A stretch of 43,184 nt of DNA, taken from an uncultured Gammaproteobacteria bacterium (GTDB lineage: Bacteria; Pseudomonadota; Gammaproteobacteria; Pseudomonadales; Pseudohongiellaceae). Below the pieces are notes generated by a model, which did no database searches, was not told the origin of the DNA, and saw only the letters and a program-made list of their open reading frames with translations. Of the stretch, positions 36,089 through 43,184 are shown in pieces (position 1 is the stretch's first letter; the number at the start of each line of letters is the position of its first letter). The translations under genes were made by a program, and so were the position numbers. The DNA is taken from positions 1 through 43,184 of the forward strand of contig CAJXIY010000012.1 in NCBI GenBank assembly GCA_913054495.1. Direction: 5' to 3'.

Positions 36089-36119
36089 ATATTCATCAAT
36101 TCGATTGGAGGGATTGACA

Positions 36120-36527
36120 ATGAAGTACATTTATTGGTTTGTGGGCCTCTTGCTGGGGCTGGCCTTTATCCTTGTCGGGTTACCGCAAATTGCATCAGAG
36201 CGAGTTGAGGTTGTGGATCTACACACCACGGACGTAGACGGTGAGGCAGTGAACACGCGGCTGTGGATTGTAGACGACGGCGGTTACCAGTATCTCCGGG
36301 TCGGCGCCGATGGCTCTGGCTGGTTTAGCCGACTGCGGGCTAATGGCAAATTTCAAGTGACCCGAAACGGCACTACCTCCTCCTATACAGCGGTATTGAG
36401 AGAAGACAAGGCCGACACGATTAACCAGTTGATGCAGACGAAATACAGTTGGGGAGATTCGGTCATGGCAGCCATGGTCGGCGGCAGGGAGGGAGCGATA
36501 CCAGTCGAGTTACACCCATCGGACTAA
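36120..36527 (+). CDS. Small membrane-anchored protein, split-barrel-like
   Basis: I start this at ATG 36120, which has GGAGG at 36107-36111. That gives 135 residues. The first helix (about 3-22, YIYWFVGLLLGLAFILVGL) anchors it, and the rest (RLWIVDDGGYQYLRVGADGS, WFSRLRANGKFQVTRNGTTSSY) looks like the DUF2255/PNPOx-like split barrel, where such proteins may bind flavin or F420-type cofactors. The MarR gene is divergent, and its three operators lie just upstream. This pairing suggests the protein is its target. Confidence 0.7.
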   Translation: MKYIYWFVGLLLGLAFILVGLPQIASERVEVVDLHTTDVDGEAVNTRLWIVDDGGYQYLRVGADGSGWFSRLRANGKFQVTRNGTTSSYTAVLREDKADTINQLMQTKYSWGDSVMAAMVGGREGAIPVELHPSD

Positions 36528-36601
36528 CGCGTTCGAAACCACGGCCCTTGGCAACCGTGGCCCGTCTCGACACTAGCTCAGCCGCGCAAGCACGATCGTG
36601 G

Positions 36602-36865
36602 TTAAATTCCAATTCGGCTTAAACTATTGATCAGTTCCCTGATAATCTTCTCGGCGACCGGATGAGATGCGGCGAAAACCGCTTCCAGTGCGATGGCATC
36701 ATCCAGAACGGTGTTTTCGTCGCTGTCGACCGCTGGGTCCACTAGGTCCCCGATGTTTGATTCCAGCGTCCTGACGCTTGCTAACAGCGCCTCATCGACG
36801 CCGTCGGTGCGTTGCAGTTCTCCCCGTAGTTCTTCCAGGAGTTCCTTGATTCGTTGCTCACTCAT
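36602..36865 (-). CDS. DUF4404-family protein
   Basis: The 87-residue soluble protein is predicted almost wholly helical. It has the features I associate with DUF4404: LLEELRGELQ near the start and HPVAEKIIRELINSLSRIGI at the end. The function is unknown. GGAAG stands upstream of the ATG. It may be cotranscribed with the DUF6265 gene 55 bp upstream. Confidence 0.8.
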   Translation of the reverse strand: MSEQRIKELLEELRGELQRTDGVDEALLASVRTLESNIGDLVDPAVDSDENTVLDDAIALEAVFAASHPVAEKIIRELINSLSRIGI

Positions 36866-36920
36866 TACCCGCTTCCTTCTAACTACGATGACTGCGATTC
36901 AATTCCCCATACCCACGCGC

Positions 36921-37403
36921 TTATAGCGCGCCACGGGTAAAACTGAAAACCTCGGTGTTAAGGCTACCATCGGATTGTCTCAATTTCAGTTCGACCCTGA
37001 GTTGATCTGGGGTAATCAATTCGTAACTCAAACCGCCGAATACCGCTTTATTCCCAGAGACCGAAACCAGGGAGAAGGTAACGTGATCATCCTTCTCTTC
37101 CCAGCCACTAAAGTCGGGGTTGAAGTGTTTTAGTCGCAAAACAAACTTGCCATCAACTTCACTGATCTCAATAAACTCGGTGAAGATTAATTCCGAGTCG
37201 GCGGATTGTTTGAAAATCCCAAACATGCGGCCATCGGCAGGTGGCATCCACATCTCTTCGGAGACGCCACCGAAACCGGTACCTTTCCAGACGCCAGTAA
37301 GGAAAGCGAAGTCCGAGATCGACGGCTTGTCAGCCTGTCCGAAGGCATTGGGAATAAGCAGAATAGCAATAAACAGGCTTGCGAGTGTTCGAGGGCTAGC
37401 CAT
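36921..37403 (-). CDS. DUF6265-like exported protein
   Basis: The 160-residue protein has a signal peptide (about 1-22, ending NAFG-QAD). A lipocalin-like beta-barrel domain follows with FLTGVWKGTGFGGVSEEMWMPP near the start, SGWEEKDDHVTF in the middle and FSFTRGAL at the end. The WxG plus E-M-W pattern is typical of DUF6265. A GGGAGG ribosome site precedes the ATG. Function unknown. Confidence 0.8.
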   Translation of the reverse strand: MASPRTLASLFIAILLIPNAFGQADKPSISDFAFLTGVWKGTGFGGVSEEMWMPPADGRMFGIFKQSADSELIFTEFIEISEVDGKFVLRLKHFNPDFSGWEEKDDHVTFSLVSVSGNKAVFGGLSYELITPDQLRVELKLRQSDGSLNTEVFSFTRGAL

Positions 37404-37537
37404 CGCAACCTCCCGGTTTCAAATCTTGATTCGACATCGCATTTTGACTCAAGCGCAACCGGGTTGCCATGCCTCTTGCGCTTTTTTGACCCTCTTCAGG
37501 CTGAGAAGAAGGGGCTGTGGCCAGGGCAGGATTCTGC

Positions 37538-38656
37538 TCAGGAGACTACTCCGGCCACGGCGCGGATGCGATGGTTCTCACTATCCGTCACATAGACCAC
37601 ACCGGCATGCACCACTACGCCATGGGGCCGGTTGAGCATACAGCTCAGGGGCCTGCCGTCGGGTCCATCGCCACGCGCTCCAGTTCCCAATATCGTATCA
37701 ATAATCCCACTGCCCAAAGCCAGACGACGAATCACATGATTCTCTGTGTCTACTATGTACAGGCTATGGTCCGTAGCCGAATAGGCAATACCCTTGGGTC
37801 CGTTGAAGCTGGCATCGATGGCAGCACCGCCGTCACCACTATAGCCCTTCATGCCAGTCCCGGCGATTCGCCGCAGCGAGCTACCTTGGAGATCGAGTCG
37901 ATAGACAGCATTACCCTCTCTGAGCACCAGGTAAGCATTGCCGTCAGGGTCAGTACACAGGGAACGAGGACCCAGCAGCGGTGTGCCGGACAAGGGGCCG
38001 CTGTCTGGCGTGGCGACGCGCTCACCGGTGCCGGCCAGGGTGGTGATGATGCCAGATTCCATGTCGATGGAACGCACGCGGCTATTGCCTATATCGCAGA
38101 TCAAAAGATTGCCGCTGGCATCGAAGGCGATGCTGTGTGGCTGTCTAAGCTGTGCCGCGCTGGCGGCTCCCCCATCTCCCGAGTAGCCTGCTTCAGTGGT
38201 GCCGACAAGCGTCGACACGATGCCGGTAATACCATCGATGCGACGGACCGTGTGAGAGTCCCGTTCCACCACGAATAGATGACCGTCCGCATCGAAGCGA
38301 ATCTCATGTGGCGCCGCGAACGAAGCCCGCAAGGCCGGACCGGCATCGCCGCTATATGCGCTCTCACCACTGCCCGCGATGGTAGTCAGCCGCCCCAAGC
38401 CCAGCTCCAGGCGCCGGGTACGACCCGTATTCACCTCACAGAAATACAGCGCTCCATCGGGACCGACCACTACACCATAAGGATTGTTGACCGGGGTCGC
38501 TGTAGCAGGGAGGCCGGCAGATCCTTCAGTTTCATAACCGGCTACACCAGTACCGGCGACAGTAGTGACACTAGTTTGTTGGGCTCGGCTGAAGCGGGGG
38601 ATGGCGAATGCAGATGCAGCGCCCAGCACGGTATGGATGAAATTGCGTCTTAGCAA
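37538..38656 (-). CDS. Exported NHL-repeat beta-propeller protein
   Basis: The 372-residue protein starts at TTG 38656, supported by a strong GGAAGGAG site 7 bp upstream. It has a twin-arginine-like signal (LRRNFIHTVLGAASAFA, about 2-18). The body is made of six NHL blades, with repeated elements such as GTGVAGYETEGSAG, ATPVNNPYGVVVGPDGALYF and LRQPHSIAFDASGNLLICD. It probably binds a protein or small ligand in the periplasm, and no catalytic motif was seen. It reads away from the divergent dienelactone hydrolase gene. Confidence 0.85.
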   Translation of the reverse strand: MLRRNFIHTVLGAASAFAIPRFSRAQQTSVTTVAGTGVAGYETEGSAGLPATATPVNNPYGVVVGPDGALYFCEVNTGRTRRLELGLGRLTTIAGSGESAYSGDAGPALRASFAAPHEIRFDADGHLFVVERDSHTVRRIDGITGIVSTLVGTTEAGYSGDGGAASAAQLRQPHSIAFDASGNLLICDIGNSRVRSIDMESGIITTLAGTGERVATPDSGPLSGTPLLGPRSLCTDPDGNAYLVLREGNAVYRLDLQGSSLRRIAGTGMKGYSGDGGAAIDASFNGPKGIAYSATDHSLYIVDTENHVIRRLALGSGIIDTILGTGARGDGPDGRPLSCMLNRPHGVVVHAGVVYVTDSENHRIRAVAGVVS

Positions 38657-38719
38657 GGATTGACTCCTTCCGTATGGGTAGGGGGCTAGGGATCAGCCGT
38701 CCCTGTCTGTCGTCAGGCT

Positions 38720-38730
38720 GACAAATTAGT
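38720..38730 (+). repeat. GACAAATTAGT repeat, isolated copy
   Basis: This 11-bp unit matches the core of the tandem array at 42027-42067. It lies in the divergent gap between the NHL and dienelactone hydrolase genes and is followed by a T-rich stretch. Confidence 0.6.
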
Positions 38731-38852
38731 ATTGTTTTTTACCTCAGTCCCCAATACTCTCATATTCCTGAGGTGTGAATATAATAAGTTGGCCCGAGAT
38801 TAGCGGTTGATCACCCCCAGAGCCCCCGAGGAAAGAACCAGAGGATTAAACC

Positions 38853-39731
38853 ATGTGCGATGAAGATACCCAAAGAGATGTAGAGAAATTCTTGAATCAG
38901 TCGGGAGAGATGTCACGACGTAAATTTGGCAAACTCTCCGCTGCCGTAGGCCTGGCCGTATTGCTGCCACCGGTTGCAAACGCACAGGCCGTTACCGAAA
39001 CCGATGTGGAAGTAGCGACCGCCGATGGTGTGGCTGACTGCTACTTCGTCCACCCATCCAGCGGCAGTCATGCCGCAGTTATCATCTGGCCAGATATTCT
39101 TGGCCTGCGCCCGGCCTTCCGAGCCATGGGCAAACGCCTGGCGCAATCAGGCTATTCCGTACTGGTGGTAAATCCATTCTACCGCGATGCCCGATCGCCG
39201 GTGGTAGAAGAGGGTGCCAGCTTCGGAACCCCGGAAGTTCGCAATCATGTTCTGCCGATGGCGCGCAACCTCAATGCCGACACGCATTTTACCGACTCCC
39301 TGGCGATGGTGAGCTGGCTGGATCAACAAGGCGCAGTGGATACCAGCCGTAAGATCGGCACTACCGGTTACTGCATGGGCGGTCCGATGGTCATGCGTAA
39401 TATGGCGGCGGTACCCGGTCGCATGGGTGCTGGCGCTACCTTCCACGGTGGTGGTCTGGCCACGGATGCCGATAATAGCCCCCATCTGCTAATCCCAGCC
39501 ATGAGAGCATCGATGCTGCACTGCGTTGCCGAGAATGATGACGAGAACGATCCTGAGGCTAAGGACACCCTCAGACAGAGTTATGCCGCCGCCGGCATAT
39601 CTGCGGAGATCGAGGTGTACGAAGGGACACTTCACGGCTGGTGTCCACCGGACTCTCAGGTTTACAACGAAGTCCAGGCGGAACGAGCCTGGAGTCGATT
39701 GCTGAACTTGTTTGAGACGGCGTTGGCCTAG
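38853..39731 (+). CDS. Tat-exported dienelactone hydrolase-family protein
   Basis: The 292-residue protein has a 19-residue N extension and then a twin-arginine signal (SRRKFGKLSAAVGLAVLLPP, residues 21-40). The alpha/beta hydrolase core has the nucleophile C174 in GTTGYCMGGP and the late histidine in GTLHGWCPP. A cysteine nucleophile is the hallmark of dienelactone hydrolases. The export signal is unusual for this normally cytoplasmic enzyme. AGGA precedes the ATG at 38853. The PQQ dehydrogenase follows 199 bp later. Confidence 0.88.
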   Translation: MCDEDTQRDVEKFLNQSGEMSRRKFGKLSAAVGLAVLLPPVANAQAVTETDVEVATADGVADCYFVHPSSGSHAAVIIWPDILGLRPAFRAMGKRLAQSGYSVLVVNPFYRDARSPVVEEGASFGTPEVRNHVLPMARNLNADTHFTDSLAMVSWLDQQGAVDTSRKIGTTGYCMGGPMVMRNMAAVPGRMGAGATFHGGGLATDADNSPHLLIPAMRASMLHCVAENDDENDPEAKDTLRQSYAAAGISAEIEVYEGTLHGWCPPDSQVYNEVQAERAWSRLLNLFETALA

Positions 39732-39930
39732 GTTTCAGCCGGGGATGTCGGAGCGACAAACCGACCTCCCACGTATTCGCCGCTGAATCCCCTCGATTCA
39801 GCACCGGCCTGGAACCCACGCCAGTGCTGAACGCAGGGGAGCCGGAGCGTTGTGTCCTTATGCACCTGGAGAACATAAACCTGAAGTAGCTAATTCTATT
39901 GAATCGTGACTACCAAAAAGGAGGGTTGCC

Positions 39931-42000
39931 ATGTCCAGCAAATCCACTGGCTGCCAACGCCGATGTTTGGCGAGACTAATTTTTCACCACTTGCTGGCCT
40001 TGCTTGCCTGGTGTGCGATAGCCATCCCGGCTTTGGCCCAACACGTCAATGACAGGCCCGGATCGCCCGAGGAATGGCGCTATATCGGTGGCGACGCCGG
40101 GCACACTCGTTCCACGCCCCTGGACCAGATCGATGCAGCGAATTTCGAGAATCTGGAAGTCGAGTGGAGCTGGAGCGACAGTAGTTTCGGCACCACACCC
40201 CCCCGCGCCACCCCGGTGTATGCAAACGGCAAGCTCTTCACCGTCGCCGGTGCCCGCCGCCACGTGGTGGCGATAGATCCCGTTTCCGGAGAGACCCTGT
40301 GGACATTTCGGGAACCGAACACCTTTCGTTGGGAATACTCCATGCGGGCAGCCTGGGGCAAGGGCGTGGCCTATGCGGAAATAGATGGCAGGGGAGTAGT
40401 TTTCATCATCACCCCGGCCTTTTTCCTCTATGCACTGGATGCCAACACCGGTGCGCCATTGGAGAATTGGGGATCTCCGGTCCCATTGACGGATTTTCCC
40501 CAAACCGGTGTTGTCGATCTACTTCCTGACTTAATTTCAGATTGGGGTCCATGGCTGGATTCCGGTCAGAGCTATGACCCGGACATCGGTATTCCACTGG
40601 AGCTTGGCTATATTACCAACTCATCACCGCCCATCGTCGTTAACGGCACCGTCATAGTCGGCAATTCTGCGGAGCAGGGTTATAACCAGACCAGGCAGGA
40701 GAATGTACCCGGCGATATTCTGGCCTACGACGCCAGAACTGGTGAGTACAAGTGGAAGTTTCACGTGATTCCGCGACCCGGCGAGGTAGGCAACGAGACC
40801 TGGGAAAATGATGCCTGGTCCTATACCGGTGACGTCTCTTCCTGGGCACCGTTGTCAGCCGATCCCGAGCGGGGCATCGTCTACATACCAACCAATGCGG
40901 CCACAATCGATTTTTATGGCGGCTTTCAGCCCGGAGATAACCTCTTCAGTGCCAGCCTGATCGCGCTCGATGTAGCCACCGGTGAGCGCCGTTGGCACTT
41001 CCAGATGGTGCATCACGATGTCTGGAACAACGACACCCCCACCGCACCCTTGTTGATGGATGTCACGGTAGATGGACGTGTAGTCCCCGGCGTATTCCAG
41101 GCCACCAAGCAGGCGTTTCTCTATTCCTTCAACCGGGAAACCGGCGAGCCTATATGGCCCATCGTGGAGCGGGCGGTGCCACAGTCGGAAGTACCCGGCG
41201 AGCAGCTGTCTCCAACCCAACCTTTTCCCACCAAGCCGGCCCCCTATGACATACAAGTCCTGAACGAGGACGGTTTAATCGATTTCACACCGGAATTGCG
41301 GGCCGAGGCGCTGGAAATTGTTTCCGAATATCGGCTGGGGGGCATCTTCAATCCACCGATGCAAAAGGACAACCCCCAGGGTTTGATCGGTTCGGCCTGG
41401 TGCCCGGGAGAACTGGGTGGCACCAATATCACCGGACCCCCGGCGGCAGACCCATCTACCGGCATCATCTATACCATCTCACGCACTAATTGTGGCTGGC
41501 GCACAATCGTACCTGGGGAAGAACGGGACCTGCTGTTGGAGCGGCCAACCGGCACCACCATCGCCGACTACGCGGTTGGCCTGGGCACACCCAATGGCGT
41601 ACGAGGCCCCCAGGGCCTACCACTGGAGAAGCCGCCCTATAGCCGAATTACTGCAATCGATCTCAATACCGGGGATCACTTATGGTGGATTCCCAATGGC
41701 GGCACGCCGCGATTCGTTCAGCAACACCCTGCGCTACGGGGCATCGATATTCCACCCACCGGAAATATCAATCACTCGGCCCTGATGGTGACCCCGGGGA
41801 TGTTATTACACACGGCTATTGGTGACGATGGCGTAACGCCCTATCTGTTTGCGATAAACAAGGCGACCGGTGAAAGGCTGGGGAGTGTGGAATCGCCTGG
41901 TCTCGGCATGTACGGCTTGATGTCATACATGCACGATGGCAAACAGCGCATCATCTTGCAGACACCGGGACAATTAGTGGCATTCAGCCTGCCTGACTAA
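39931..42000 (+). CDS. Exported PQQ-dependent dehydrogenase
   Basis: The 689-residue quinoprotein has a Sec signal ending PALA-QHV (36/37). It has an eight-bladed propeller with the usual start [15 protein letters not shown] and the blades [28 protein letters not shown] and [15 protein letters not shown]. The segment [10 protein letters not shown] holds the aspartate expected in the active site of the glucose-dehydrogenase type. No heme motif (CxxCH) is present, so electrons must leave through another protein or quinone. The sugar or alcohol substrate is unknown. A strong GGAGGG site precedes the ATG. No pqq biosynthesis genes lie in this window. Confidence 0.92.
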   Translation: MSSKSTGCQRRCLARLIFHHLLALLAWCAIAIPALAQHVNDRPGSPEEWRYIGGDAGHTRSTPLDQIDAANFENLEVEWSWSDSSFGTTPPRATPVYANGKLFTVAGARRHVVAIDPVSGETLWTFREPNTFRWEYSMRAAWGKGVAYAEIDGRGVVFIITPAFFLYALDANTGAPLENWGSPVPLTDFPQTGVVDLLPDLISDWGPWLDSGQSYDPDIGIPLELGYITNSSPPIVVNGTVIVGNSAEQGYNQTRQENVPGDILAYDARTGEYKWKFHVIPRPGEVGNETWENDAWSYTGDVSSWAPLSADPERGIVYIPTNAATIDFYGGFQPGDNLFSASLIALDVATGERRWHFQMVHHDVWNNDTPTAPLLMDVTVDGRVVPGVFQATKQAFLYSFNRETGEPIWPIVERAVPQSEVPGEQLSPTQPFPTKPAPYDIQVLNEDGLIDFTPELRAEALEIVSEYRLGGIFNPPMQKDNPQGLIGSAWCPGELGGTNITGPPAADPSTGIIYTISRTNCGWRTIVPGEERDLLLERPTGTTIADYAVGLGTPNGVRGPQGLPLEKPPYSRITAIDLNTGDHLWWIPNGGTPRFVQQHPALRGIDIPPTGNINHSALMVTPGMLLHTAIGDDGVTPYLFAINKATGERLGSVESPGLGMYGLMSYMHDGKQRIILQTPGQLVAFSLPD

Positions 42001-42026
42001 CGAAAAAATTGGACGAACGAAAAAAT

Positions 42027-42067
42027 GGACAAATTAGTGGGGACAAATTAGTGCGGACAAATTAGTG
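42027..42067 (+). repeat. Tandem GGACAAATTAGTG repeat, three copies
   Basis: Three identical 13-bp units start at 42027, 42041 and 42055, giving a 14-bp period. Two degenerate units of ACGAAAAAAT type precede them (42001-42025). The array runs directly into the hairpin at 42066-42099. Confidence 0.85.
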
Positions 42068-42099
42068 GACACCCACAAAATATGATTTGTGGGTGTCCA
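42066..42099. terminator. 14-bp perfect hairpin after the PQQ dehydrogenase gene
   Basis: TGGACACCCACAAA (42066-42079) pairs fully with 42086-42099 across a 6-nt loop. ATTTT follows. It could end the dehydrogenase transcript. It shares bases with the third tandem unit, and its shape and position also fit a REP-like or insertion-derived element. Confidence 0.6.
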
Positions 42100-42192
42100 A
42101 TTTTGCACTACACACCAGACTCAGTAATTGATGGAGGAATCAGCCATTAACCTCCGCCACATTCTGGGGTAAGGACTAGCCAGGGAAACAAC

Positions 42193-43184
42193 ATGATGAA
42201 CCGACGCCAATTTACCCTGGGCGCCACCGCTGGCGCCGTGTCCGTAGCTGCGACTGGCTTTAAGCTCTCAACCTTTGCCGCCGGCACCCCCACACAGGAC
42301 GCTCTCATCATCGATGCGATGGGGGAGATTCGGGAGGTTTATACTGATGAGCTGTGCCTGGAAATGATCGATTCAGGCCTTAATGCCGTCACTGTCACCC
42401 TTTGTGACCCGAAGTCCTTCGAGGCAGAGGCCTATGAATGGGCGATTGACGGCGTGCTGGAGTATGACCGCCTCATCGCCAAAGAGTCTGCGTTCTGGAT
42501 GAAGGCGACGGCGGTTGATGATATTCACAAGGCGCGCGAGCAGGGTAAAATCGCATTGTTCTATCTGTTCCAGAATTCGACTCAGTTCGGCAAGGATGTC
42601 GATAACGTGGATGTATTCTATGGCCTCGGTGTGCGCTCCAGCCAGATCACTTATAACTACCAGAACTGGGCCGGGGCCGGCTGCAATGAGCTCAATGGAT
42701 CGGGATTAACGGTATACGGCCACGAACTCGTCGAAAAGATGAACAATGTCGGCATGTTGATCGATCTGTCTCACGCCAGCATGGGGACTATGGCCGATAC
42801 CATCGCCGCATCGAGCGCCCCCGTCATCATTTCTCATTCATGCTGCAAGGCGCTGTTTCAGCATAACCGCAATACCACAGATGAGAATATTCGAGCGATA
42901 GCGGACAAAGGGGGCCTCTTCGGCGTCACCCAGATGCGGCCGTTCATGACCCAACAGATCGACGATGCGGTGCACTTCTACTACCAGCACATCGAACATG
43001 CCATCAATGTAGGTGGAATTGATCACGTCTGTATCGGCAGTGATCGGGATCACCGCCGGCTGGTGTTGTCGGAGGAATACCTGGAAGAGCTGCAACGTGA
43101 AGAAGGTGAGAACTTCGATCGCTCACAGTGGCCACTGTACTTCGAGGAATTGAATGGGCCACGCCGGATGGAGACCATCTGGGA
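42193..43184 (+). CDS. Tat-exported M19 dipeptidase-family protein, C-terminus beyond the window
   Basis: The frame is open from ATG 42193 (or ATG 42196) to the window end, 330 codons. It has a twin-arginine signal (NRRQFTLGATAGAV, residues 3-16). The fold is the renal dipeptidase TIM barrel: H194 in IDLSHAS, H215 in VIISHSCC (21 apart, as in the human enzyme) and D284 in IGSDRDH. The N-terminal DGHND motif, which normally gives two zinc ligands, is replaced by DAMGE (41-45), so His is Met and the second Asp is Glu. The bridging glutamate position reads Q127 in FQNS. It is therefore either a differently metallated or a non-classical M19 enzyme. It follows the PQQ dehydrogenase, with the repeat array and hairpin between them. 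Confidence 0.85.
   Translation, partial: MMNRRQFTLGATAGAVSVAATGFKLSTFAAGTPTQDALIIDAMGEIREVYTDELCLEMIDSGLNAVTVTLCDPKSFEAEAYEWAIDGVLEYDRLIAKESAFWMKATAVDDIHKAREQGKIALFYLFQNSTQFGKDVDNVDVFYGLGVRSSQITYNYQNWAGAGCNELNGSGLTVYGHELVEKMNNVGMLIDLSHASMGTMADTIAASSAPVIISHSCCKALFQHNRNTTDENIRAIADKGGLFGVTQMRPFMTQQIDDAVHFYYQHIEHAINVGGIDHVCIGSDRDHRRLVLSEEYLEELQREEGENFDRSQWPLYFEELNGPRRMETIW

Noticed and set aside
39779..39798. CTGAATC/GATTCAG hairpin after the dienelactone hydrolase gene as a terminator
   Set aside because: The 7-bp stem has no T-run after it and is weak in GC.

Overview
This window looks like chromosomal DNA of a free-living, probably marine gammaproteobacterium. The evidence is a GltB/GltD glutamate synthase of proteobacterial type, a TonB-dependent receptor, Sec, Tat and lipoprotein export signals, DUF4404- and DUF6265-type proteins and many exported catabolic enzymes. 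This is an inference from protein character, not a phylogenetic assignment. I saw no rRNA, tRNA or CRISPR array. The left edge cuts an IS3-type transposase and the right edge cuts a Tat-exported M19-family dipeptidase.

Layout. 0-6.5 kb: start of an IS3-like orfA (minus strand), then gltB-gltD (minus strand). 6.5-7.2 kb: a 750-bp gap without a convincing gene. 7.2-12.5 kb: a plus-strand operon for a Tat-exported molybdenum hydroxylase ([2Fe-2S] subunit, Mo-cofactor subunit, FAD subunit with four extra cysteines), a five-helix cytochrome b and a small unknown protein, closed by a clear terminator. 12.6-18.3 kb: a PLP-dependent D-cysteine desulfhydrase/ACC deaminase-like enzyme, a TolB-like PD40 propeller protein and a 1120-residue exported protein joining M1 peptidase, M28 peptidase and PDZ domains. 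18.3-19.8 kb: a 49-codon membrane protein gene with a TTG start (minus strand) and periplasmic glpQ. 19.9-23.1 kb: a minus-strand operon of class III CoA transferase, TPR protein and ACMSD-like amidohydrolase. 23.2-26.3 kb: a TonB-dependent receptor followed by a redoxin-like protein, which is bracketed by two similar 30-bp repeats. 26.5-32.7 kb: a frameshifted Sel1-like gene, an SDR, an anchored exported protein with a predicted N-terminal histidine, an HNH nuclease, an EamA transporter and an exported alpha/beta hydrolase. 32.7-38.7 kb: a divergent SRPBCC/ArsR pair with a perfect operator palindrome, a beta-helix lipoprotein, a MarR gene divergent from a small membrane protein across three evenly spaced palindromes, DUF4404, DUF6265 and NHL-propeller proteins. 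38.8-43.2 kb: three exported enzymes in a row (dienelactone hydrolase, PQQ dehydrogenase, M19 dipeptidase).

How it fits together. GltBD is core nitrogen assimilation. Much of the rest is an envelope-facing scavenging repertoire: periplasmic oxidation of aldehydes or N-heterocycles with electrons passed to a cytochrome b, peptide degradation, glycerophosphodiester cleavage, PQQ-linked oxidation and outer-membrane uptake. Two repeat families occupy intergenic DNA: a CTCTGA-core element (five copies) and a GACAAATTAGT element (three tandem copies beside a 14-bp hairpin, plus one distant copy). I found no obvious defence, secretion or phage module. The best candidates for something new are the M1-M28-PDZ protein, the M19 protein with altered metal ligands, the anchored N-terminal-His protein, the triple MarR operator and the repeats.
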